DNA from: an uncultured bacterium
Lineage (GTDB): Bacteria > Bacillota > Clostridia > Lachnospirales > Lachnospiraceae
Reading direction: 5' to 3'
NCBI GenBank assembly: GCA_947086625.1
Contig: CAMTZV010000074.1
Span: 1 to 6,916 of the forward strand
DNA: 6,916 bases
In this document: one piece after another, positions 1 to 4,779 of the stretch
Layout of the letters: every line of letters begins with the position of its first letter
Numbering within the stretch: position 1 is the first letter of the stretch
Notes under the pieces: generated by a model
Told to the model about the DNA's origin: nothing
The model's database searches: none
Seen by the model: the letters and a program-made list of their open reading frames with translations, nothing else
Program-made: the position numbers and the translations under genes

Positions 1-165
1 GAGGCGTTTGTGCAGGCGGCGAAAAAATACCATATCCTGTTCGTCAAGGGAAGCGCGTTTGCCTGTCCCGGCTACGTGCGCATCGCCTACTGTGTTTCCT
101 ATGAGCGGATTGAAAAGTCGCTGCCCGCGTTTGAAAAGCTGGCGGCGGAGTTTGGGCTGCGCTGA
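1..165 (+). CDS. PLP-dependent class I aminotransferase, C-terminal fragment
   Basis: Only the last 54 codons, read in frame from base 1 to the TGA at 163-165, are inside the window; the start lies beyond the left edge. The fragment contains GYVRIAYCVS, the C-terminal motif of aspartate/aromatic-type (fold type I, subgroup I) aminotransferases. Its Arg (codon 79-81) matches the residue that binds the substrate alpha-carboxylate. The end, with its KSLPAFEKLAAEFG helix, resembles enzymes annotated as AspC-like in Clostridia. By family it would transfer an amino group between an amino acid and a 2-oxo acid in the cytosol. The amino-acid specificity cannot be read from this piece. hisC follows 63 bp downstream on the same strand, so the two aminotransferases may share a transcript (inferred). 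Confidence 0.85.
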   Translation, partial: EAFVQAAKKYHILFVKGSAFACPGYVRIAYCVSYERIEKSLPAFEKLAAEFGLR

Positions 166-180
166 CGCGCGGCTGTGGGC

Positions 181-200
181 TGTACCGGCGCGCCGGTGCA
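181..200. repeat. GC-rich intercistronic palindrome
   Basis: Bases 184-197 are a perfect 14-bp palindrome (ACCGGCGCGCCGGT). It extends to 20 bp with one G.T pair at positions 183/198. As RNA it could form an 8-bp stem with a CGCG loop. No U-tract follows, so it is not a standard intrinsic terminator. It lies between the upstream aminotransferase stop and the hisC ribosome binding site, where it could affect mRNA stability or relative expression. No function is shown. Confidence 0.45.
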
Positions 201-228
201 TGGATTGTGTGAGACAAAGGAGAATACG

Positions 229-1299
229 ATGAAAAACTGGAAAAGAAACGTGCGGCGCGTCATTCCCTACACGCCGGGTGAGCAGCCAAACGAGCCGGAT
301 ATGATTAAGCTGAACACAAATGAAAACCCGTATCCGCCGTCTCCGGACGTGTTTGCGGCGATGCGGGCGTTTGATGCGGACAGGCTGCGTCTCTACCCCG
401 ATCCGACGGCGGGCGTGCTCGTGGATGCGCTCGCGAAGCGCTATGGGCGTAAGTCCTCCGAGGTCTTTGTGGGCGTCGGGAGCGATGACGTGCTGGCGAT
501 GTGCTACCTCACGTTTTTTAACTCCGGCAAGCCGATTTTGTTCCCGGACATCACGTATTCCTTTTACGATGTGTGGGCGAATGTGTTTGGCATTCCCTTT
601 GCGAGCCAGCCGCTGGACGAGAATCTTTGCATCCGCAGGCAGGATTATTATAAGGAAAACGGAGGCATCGTTTTTCCGAACCCGAATGCGCCCACCGGCG
701 TGTATCTGCCGCTGGCCGATGTGGAGGATATCGTCAGCCACAATCCCGATGTGATATGCATCGTGGATGAGGCATATATTGACTTCGGGGGGATGAGCGC
801 ACTGCCGCTGATCGATAAATATGACAACCTGCTGGTCGTACAGACGTTTTCCAAGTCCCGCTCCATGGCGGGCGCGCGCATCGGCTATGCGTTCGGCAAC
901 GAGCGGCTCATCGGCTATCTGAACGACGTGAAATACTCGTTCAACTCCTACACGATGGATCAGTGGACGCTTTCCTGCGGTGCGGCGGCGCTGGGCGACG
1001 AGGCGTATTTTCGGGCTACGGTGGAGAAAATCGTCGCCACGAGAGAGCGGGTGAAAAGAGAGCTTGCGGCGCTTGGCTTTACAATGCCGGATTCGCTGGG
1101 AAACTTCCTCTTTATCCGTCACAGATCCGTGCCTGCGCGCGAGCTGTTTGAGGCGCTGCGTAAGGCGCACATCTATGTGCGCTATTTCAATAAGCCGCGC
1201 ATCGACAATATGCTGCGCGTGACGGTCGGGACGGATGAGGAGATGGATCGGTTTCTGACGTTCTTAAAGGAATATTTGAAGAAATCTTTAAAGGAGTAG
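229..1299 (+). CDS. hisC: Histidinol-phosphate aminotransferase (HisC-type)
   Basis: The 356-residue protein has the usual length of HisC, a cytosolic PLP enzyme that converts imidazole-acetol phosphate and glutamate to L-histidinol phosphate and 2-oxoglutarate. The ATG at 229 is preceded by AAGGAG (217-222, 6 nt spacing). An in-frame ATG at 175 has no such site and would add 18 unlikely residues. Visible motifs are NTNENPYPPSP (29-39), RLYPDP (54-59), FPNPNAPTG (149-157) with Asn153, IVDEAYIDF (178-186) with Asp180 and Tyr183 for PLP, TFSKSRSMAGARIGYA with the Schiff-base Lys209, and MLRVTVGT with Arg330 as the carboxylate binder. No other his gene is in the window, and HisC-like enzymes can also aminate phenylpyruvate or hydroxyphenylpyruvate. 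The physiological substrate is therefore less certain than the family. The next gene starts 2 bp after the stop. Confidence 0.9.
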   Translation: MKNWKRNVRRVIPYTPGEQPNEPDMIKLNTNENPYPPSPDVFAAMRAFDADRLRLYPDPTAGVLVDALAKRYGRKSSEVFVGVGSDDVLAMCYLTFFNSGKPILFPDITYSFYDVWANVFGIPFASQPLDENLCIRRQDYYKENGGIVFPNPNAPTGVYLPLADVEDIVSHNPDVICIVDEAYIDFGGMSALPLIDKYDNLLVVQTFSKSRSMAGARIGYAFGNERLIGYLNDVKYSFNSYTMDQWTLSCGAAALGDEAYFRATVEKIVATRERVKRELAALGFTMPDSLGNFLFIRHRSVPARELFEALRKAHIYVRYFNKPRIDNMLRVTVGTDEEMDRFLTFLKEYLKKSLKE

Positions 1300-1301
1300 C
1301 T

Positions 1302-1769
1302 ATGCTGAAAAAATACGCATGGATTTTTTTTGTTTCTATGGTGCCGCTCATCGAGCTGCGCGGCGCGATCCCGATCTCGCAGGGGCTTGAGCTTCCGATT
1401 ATGACAAGCTATGTCGTGTGCATCATCGGAAATATGCTGCCGGTTCCCTTTATCTTCCTGTTTGCGCGCAAGGTGCTCGAGTGGGGCGCCGATAAGCCGC
1501 TCATCGGCCCGTTTTTTAGCTGGTGCCTGACAAAGGGCGAGCATGGCGGCAAGCGCCTGCAGGAGAGGGCGGGCAAGGGCCTTTTTCTGGCGTTGCTCTT
1601 ATTTGTGGGGATTCCGCTGCCCGGAACAGGCGCGTGGACGGGGACGCTGGCGGCGAGCATCCTGGATATGGATTTTAAGTCCAGCGTGCTGGCGGTTATG
1701 CTGGGCGTACTGCTCGCCGGGGTCATTATGATGGTCGGAAGTATCGGTGTGTTTGGGGTGCTGTTTTGA
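1302..1769 (+). CDS. Small multi-drug export family membrane protein (PF06695-like)
   Basis: This is a 155-residue hydrophobic protein with about four membrane segments (roughly residues 6-25, 36-55, 92-118 and 128-153). It resembles the family named 'putative small multi-drug export protein' (COG2426). Family-like motifs are PLIELRGAIP (15-24), GNMLPVPF (43-50) and GIPLPGTGAWTG (103-114). The paired Pro/Gly-rich loops recall the re-entrant loops of DedA-like transporters, which is my inference. The family name is historical, so a drug-efflux role should not be assumed. The ATG at 1302 has AAGGAG at 1291-1296, inside the end of hisC, so translation is probably coupled to hisC. The gene ends with TGA just before a hairpin terminator. 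A functional link to aminotransferases is not evident; co-transcription may be incidental. Confidence 0.82.
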   Translation: MLKKYAWIFFVSMVPLIELRGAIPISQGLELPIMTSYVVCIIGNMLPVPFIFLFARKVLEWGADKPLIGPFFSWCLTKGEHGGKRLQERAGKGLFLALLLFVGIPLPGTGAWTGTLAASILDMDFKSSVLAVMLGVLLAGVIMMVGSIGVFGVLF

Positions 1770-1777
1770 TGGGCTAA

Positions 1778-1808
1778 AAAACGGCACAGCCAAATGCCAT
1801 GCCGTTTT
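1778..1808. terminator. Bidirectional intrinsic terminator between convergent genes
   Basis: AAAACGGCA (1778-1786) pairs perfectly with TGCCGTTTT (1800-1808) around a 13-nt loop. On the + strand the hairpin ends in TTTT. On the - strand it is followed by a run of six T, complementary to 1776-1781. It lies in the 54-bp gap between the + strand membrane protein (stop at 1769) and the - strand PAP2 gene (stop at 1824), where it can end both transcripts. The U-tract is better on the - strand. Confidence 0.8.
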
Positions 1809-1823
1809 GCGTGAGTGCAGGGC

Positions 1824-2591
1824 TTACCACTGCACATCCTTGTATTTCCTGCGCAGCCGTCTGGCCTGCCTGTAGGCGCGCAGCCGCTCGATCGCGTTTT
1901 CCGGCGCTTTGCCGTAGGCGATGGGATAGAGCACGAGCGCCATGAGCAGCGCCGTCATCACGTCAAAGACGGAGTGCTGCTTGATAAAGACGGTCGCGAG
2001 GATGATGCTGCACATCAGGGTGAAGGACGCAAGCTTAATCCCCTTGCGGTCACGGAGGTTTTCGCTGCGCATCAGCGCAATGTGCGCGCCGATGGAGTTG
2101 AACACGTGGATGCTGGGGAAGAGGTTTGTGGCGGTGTCCGTCGCCCACAGCCAGCGCACCAGATTGTCAAACACGCCATTCCCGAGTATAACGTTGGAGC
2201 GCATGTAATGCCCGTTCGGATAAACGGTGGATACAAGAAGGAAAATGGTCATCCCTGTAAACAGAAAGACGCAGGTGCGCACATATTCCTGCTTGTCGTG
2301 CAGATACGTATAGATAAACGCGATCGCCACATAGCCAAACCACAGGAAATACGGAATGCAGAAGACCGATAAAAACGGAATCGCGTCATCCAGCTCCATA
2401 TGTATAACGTGGAAATGGTTTGTCACGGTATTTTCCAGATAGGCGAACCACGGCAGGTAGAGCAGCCAGTACGCCTGCAGCAGCAGGTAGCGGTACTTGC
2501 AGACAAGCTCCCGCAGACGGCCCTGATCGCGTGTGGACAGCTTCGTGTTAAAATGCTTTGTGCCAAATTGTTTTCTGTTAAAATGTTCCAT
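1824..2591 (-). CDS. PAP2-family membrane phosphatase/phosphotransferase
   Basis: This is a 255-residue polytopic membrane protein with hydrophobic stretches near residues 35-52, 70-97, 104-124, 186-203 and 208-226. It has two of the PAP2 (type 2 phosphatidic acid phosphatase) catalytic motifs: FPSIHV (158-163, the PSGH-type motif with His162) and KQHSVFDV (204-211) with His206 and Asp210, matching the H-x3-D of the third motif. The layout fits the PAP2_3 branch (inositol-phosphotransferase/Aur1-like), often annotated simply as 'phosphatase PAP2 family protein'. By family it acts on lipid phosphates, such as phosphatidate or undecaprenyl pyrophosphate, at the membrane; the substrate is unknown. 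The ATG is preceded by AAAGGGG (complement of 2601-2607) at 9 nt. The C-terminus is very basic (residues 236-251), suggesting a cytosolic tail. The gene converges on the PF06695-like gene and diverges from the sugar cluster. Confidence 0.88.
   Translation of the reverse strand: MEHFNRKQFGTKHFNTKLSTRDQGRLRELVCKYRYLLLQAYWLLYLPWFAYLENTVTNHFHVIHMELDDAIPFLSVFCIPYFLWFGYVAIAFIYTYLHDKQEYVRTCVFLFTGMTIFLLVSTVYPNGHYMRSNVILGNGVFDNLVRWLWATDTATNLFPSIHVFNSIGAHIALMRSENLRDRKGIKLASFTLMCSIILATVFIKQHSVFDVMTALLMALVLYPIAYGKAPENAIERLRAYRQARRLRRKYKDVQW
2541..2585 (-). repeat. Three tandem 15-bp repeats in the PAP2 N-terminus
   Basis: On the - strand, codons 3-17 of the PAP2 gene are three degenerate 15-nt units encoding HFNRK, QFGTK and HFNTK. 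The outer units share CATTTTAACA exactly. The resulting basic, Phe-containing segment precedes the first membrane helix and is presumably cytosolic. It is more AT-rich than the rest of the gene. Its role is unknown. Confidence 0.7.
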
Positions 2592-2631
2592 GTCTGATTA
2601 CCCCTTTATGATTCTCTCACCAAACAGTCTT

Positions 2632-2660
2632 ATCTTAGCACATGCTATTTTTCAAAACAA
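2632..2660 (-). promoter_or_regulatory. Probable sigma-A promoter for the PAP2 gene
   Basis: Read on the - strand, TTGTTT (complement of 2655-2660) is followed after 17 nt by TAAGAT (complement of 2632-2637). A TGC directly before the -10 gives an extended -10 element. Transcription would start near 2625, about 35 nt before the PAP2 ATG. The -35 is only a partial match, so this is a prediction from motif fit. Confidence 0.5.
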
Positions 2661-2702
2661 TACGGGTTGCAAAAAATAAACAACAAAAATATCCGTTGAA
2701 AC

Positions 2703-2717
2703 GACAGATTATCTGTC
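2703..2717. promoter_or_regulatory. Perfect 7-1-7 palindrome, candidate operator
   Basis: GACAGAT-T-ATCTGTC is a perfect inverted repeat in the AT-rich divergent region between the PAP2 gene and the DUF6171-arabinofuranosidase unit. Its size and symmetry suit a dimeric repressor of TetR/GntR/MarR type, but no regulator gene is in the window and the family cannot be named. It lies upstream of both predicted promoters (centre about 50 bp from the PAP2 -35 and 105 bp from the rightward -35). The left end of the - strand reading also contains a consensus TTGACA. Confidence 0.4.
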
Positions 2718-2814
2718 AAATGTACCAAGATCCCCTCCCATGGCACGGGTATGTCCGGTTCAATGATTCTAACGAACAGAAAGGCAGCCCGTATTCAGAT
2801 TTTTAAAGTAAAAA

Positions 2815-2843
2815 TTGTATTGCGCGCCATTTTTTGGTATAGT
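2815..2843 (+). promoter_or_regulatory. Sigma-A promoter for the DUF6171-arabinofuranosidase operon
   Basis: TTGTAT (2815-2820) and TATAGT (2838-2843) are separated by 17 bp. The -10 is extended by TGG at 2835-2837. Transcription should start near 2850, giving a leader of about 34 nt before the ATG at 2884. The flanks are AT-rich, in contrast to the GC-rich genes. Confidence 0.68.
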
Positions 2844-2846
2844 ACA

Positions 2847-2860
2847 GGTAAGCGGTTTCA
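2847..2860 (+). promoter_or_regulatory. cre-like (CcpA/LacI-family) operator at the transcription start
   Basis: GGTAAGCGGTTTCA matches the catabolite-responsive element consensus TGWAANCGNTNWCA at every defined position except the first. It directly follows the -10 box and spans the predicted +1, a position at which CcpA or another LacI-family regulator would repress. This fits a glycoside-hydrolase gene turned off when preferred sugars are available. A dedicated LacI-type sugar repressor could bind the same sequence. Confidence 0.55.
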
Positions 2861-2883
2861 AATAAAGCCGGAGGAGGGCTGCA

Positions 2884-3153
2884 ATGGATCAGGGCGGTGA
2901 AGCGATGGGACAGCGCGTTTGCAGGCGATGCCTGCTGCGGGATATGGCGGGGCATGAGCAGCTAAAAAGGATCGAGTCGTACCGCGACGCGATCAGACCA
3001 AGCGACCGCGCGGGTGAGGCGGAGTACGAACGGCGGCTGGCGCTCTGTCTGGCGTGCGGGCAGCTTTTGGACGGGACGTGCCTGGCGTGCGGCTGCTATG
3101 TGGAGCTGCGCGCGGCGGCGCGCGTCTCCCGCTGCCCGAAAAAGAGATGGTGA
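2884..3153 (+). CDS. Small Cys-rich DUF6171-like protein
   Basis: This 89-residue protein has eight Cys in a zinc-ribbon-like pattern: CRRC (13-16), CLACG (55-59), CLACGC (66-71) and a final Cys84. Between the first pair and the rest lies a charged helical stretch with YERRLALC (48-55). The pattern, with CGCYVELRAA near the end and a C-terminal CPKKRW, matches uncharacterised DUF6171 proteins of Clostridia as I recall them. Metal binding is inferred from the Cys pairs; no enzymatic role is known. The ATG at 2884 has a strong GGAGGAGG (2870-2877) at 6 nt, which favours it over the internal Met at residue 8. It is the first gene after the cre-marked promoter, and the arabinofuranosidase starts 24 bp after its stop, so both are probably on one transcript. 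It has no signal peptide and is likely cytosolic. Confidence 0.78.
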   Translation: MDQGGEAMGQRVCRRCLLRDMAGHEQLKRIESYRDAIRPSDRAGEAEYERRLALCLACGQLLDGTCLACGCYVELRAAARVSRCPKKRW

Positions 3154-3177
3154 GAAATCCGGCAAAAAGGAGGATGT

Positions 3178-4710
3178 ATGGCAAAGCTGGTCATAAACAA
3201 CGGAAGCAAAAAGAGTACGATCGCGCCCGAGATCTACGGGCATTTTTCCGAGCATCTCGGGAGGTGCATCTACGAGGGCATCTATGTCGGGGAGAATTCC
3301 GACATTCCAAACGAAAACGGGATGCGCACGGACGTCGTCGAGGCGCTAAAGGAGATGCGGCTGCCCGTGCTGCGCTGGCCGGGCGGCTGCTTTGCAGACG
3401 AGTACCACTGGATGGACGGTATCGGGCCCCGGGCGGGCAGAAAGAAAATCATCAACACACACTGGGGCGGCACGGTGGAGGACAACAGCTTCGGGACGCA
3501 CGAGTATTTCGAGCTGTGCCGTCAGCTCGGCTGTAAGACGTACGTGAACGGCAACCTCGGCAGCGGCACCGTGCGCGAGATGAGCGAGTGGGTCGAGTAC
3601 ATGACGTTTTCGGGCGTCTCGCCGATGGCAGAGCTTCGCAGGGAAAACGGGCATGAGGAGCCTTGGACGGTTGACTACTTTGGCGTGGGAAACGAGAACT
3701 GGGGCTGCGGCGGCAACATGCGCCCGTCGTATTATGCAGATGAATACCGCAGATACCAGACGTATGTGCGAAATTATGCGGGGAATGCGCCCATTGCAAA
3801 GATCTGCTGCGGGGCAAACTCGGACGACTACGCGTGGACGCGGGGCGTTTTAGAGACGTGCTTTGACCACTGCGAGGCGCACCTGCACGGCTTTATGGAC
3901 GGGCTTTCGCTTCATTATTATACGCTCCCCGAGACGGAGGACGACTGGAACGTAAAGGGCAGCGCGACCGACTTCACGGACGAGGTGTTCTACCAGACAC
4001 TAAAGCGCAGCTACCGCATGGAGGAGCTCATCCGGCGTCACGGCGGGATCATGGACGAGTTTGACCCGGGGAAGAGGATCGGGCTGATGATCGACGAGTG
4101 GGGCATCTGGGCGGATGTGGAGCCGGGCACGAACCCCGGTTTTCTGTACCAGCAGAACACGATGCGCGACGCGCTCGTGGCGGGCATGAACCTGAATATT
4201 TTTAACGCGCACGCGGACCGCGTGAAGCTGGCGTGCATCGCACAGGTCGTAAACGTCCTGCAGGCGGTCATTCTCACGGATGGGGAACAGATGATCAAAA
4301 CGCCGACGTACCACGTCTTTCACATGTACCGTCACCACCAGGGCGCGGCGCTTCTTGCGGGCGAGCTGATGCATGCCGGAACGGCGGGCGGCGGGAAAAA
4401 CGAGCTGCCGAAGCTGAGCTGGTCCGCCTCCGAGGACGTATCGGGCGTCATCACCGTGACGTTCACAAACCACTCGCTGGAGGCGGGCGAGGATGTTTTG
4501 CTCGCTCTGACGGAGGATCCGGACAGCTATGGCGTTTTGGAAGGCTCGGTAATAGCGGGCGCAAAAAACGCTCACAACACGTTCGAGGAGCCATGGCGCG
4601 TGTGTGAGCAGGCGTTTGACGCATATGAGAAGCGCGGGGACGGCATCCATGTCACGCTCCCGCCGTGCAGCGTCGTGTGCGTGCGCCTGAAAAAGGACAT
4701 CGGGAATTGA
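3178..4710 (+). CDS. abfA: Intracellular GH51 alpha-L-arabinofuranosidase
   Basis: This 510-residue protein is of the usual length for GH51 enzymes, which release terminal L-arabinofuranose from arabinoxylan, arabinan or arabinogalactan oligosaccharides with retention of configuration. The N-terminal part (about 1-310) is the TIM-barrel catalytic domain, with IYGHFSEHLGRCIYEGIYVG near the start and LRWPGGCFADEYHW around residues 64-78. The acid/base is Glu173 in GVGNENWGCGG, and the nucleophile is Glu307 in MIDEWGIW. The C-terminal part (about 310-508) is the beta-rich domain of the family, ending in PPCSVVCVRL. No signal peptide is present, so it acts on imported oligosaccharides. The start has AAAGGAGG (3166-3173) with a short 4-nt spacer. 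It is co-directional with the preceding Cys-rich gene and with galK-galT. The gene symbol is by family; the exact substrate is not determined. Confidence 0.95.
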   Translation: MAKLVINNGSKKSTIAPEIYGHFSEHLGRCIYEGIYVGENSDIPNENGMRTDVVEALKEMRLPVLRWPGGCFADEYHWMDGIGPRAGRKKIINTHWGGTVEDNSFGTHEYFELCRQLGCKTYVNGNLGSGTVREMSEWVEYMTFSGVSPMAELRRENGHEEPWTVDYFGVGNENWGCGGNMRPSYYADEYRRYQTYVRNYAGNAPIAKICCGANSDDYAWTRGVLETCFDHCEAHLHGFMDGLSLHYYTLPETEDDWNVKGSATDFTDEVFYQTLKRSYRMEELIRRHGGIMDEFDPGKRIGLMIDEWGIWADVEPGTNPGFLYQQNTMRDALVAGMNLNIFNAHADRVKLACIAQVVNVLQAVILTDGEQMIKTPTYHVFHMYRHHQGAALLAGELMHAGTAGGGKNELPKLSWSASEDVSGVITVTFTNHSLEAGEDVLLALTEDPDSYGVLEGSVIAGAKNAHNTFEEPWRVCEQAFDAYEKRGDGIHVTLPPCSVVCVRLKKDIGN

Positions 4711-4735
4711 AATGTTTTCCGTCTGCGGCTATAAT
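4707..4735 (+). promoter_or_regulatory. Near-consensus sigma-A promoter for galK
   Basis: TTGAAA (4707-4712) and a perfect TATAAT (4730-4735) are 17 bp apart. The -35 box overlaps the arabinofuranosidase TGA stop (4708-4710). Transcription should start near 4742, giving a leader of about 23 nt before the ATG at 4765. galK-galT can therefore be transcribed independently of the arabinofuranosidase operon. No terminator hairpin is visible in the gap, so read-through from upstream is also possible. Confidence 0.8.
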
Positions 4736-4750
4736 AAGATTAAAATAAAT

Positions 4751-4779
4751 GGAGGGTCATACTTATGCAGGAAAAATGA
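4751..4779 (+). other. RBS plus four-codon in-frame leader ORF (MQEK-stop) before galK
   Basis: GGAGGG (4751-4756) stands 8 nt before an ATG at 4765, an ideal arrangement. That ATG opens ATG-CAG-GAA-AAA-TGA, and the TGA (4777-4779) abuts the GTG at 4780 that continues in the same frame into galactokinase. The strong site therefore serves the four-codon ORF and not the GTG, which is 23 nt away. A weaker AGGA (4769-4772), inside the small ORF, sits 7 nt from the GTG. One base change in the stop (for example from TTA, TGG or CGA) would give an unbroken galK of 388 residues. See the finding for the possible readings. Confidence 0.7.

Noticed and set aside
320..754. + strand overlapping frame inside hisC
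   Set aside because: Arg/Cys/Ser/Met-rich out-of-frame translation of a conserved gene; no RBS.
1409..1837. 142-codon open frame antisense to the PF06695 gene
   Set aside because: It would run across the bidirectional terminator, and its product has no recognisable family.
4000..4650. 216-codon open frame antisense to the arabinofuranosidase
   Set aside because: It overlaps the conserved nucleophile region of a clear GH51 gene; its product resembles no family and has no initiation site.
4709..4722. cre-like match upstream of galK (TGAAATGTTTTCCG)
   Set aside because: It fails at the central CG and at the 3' end of the consensus; it is much weaker than the match at 2847-2860.
4777..4779. 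TGA before galK as selenocysteine or reassigned Trp codon
   Set aside because: TGA is the stop of several other genes in this window, no SECIS-like hairpin is evident after it, and galactokinases have no known selenocysteine.
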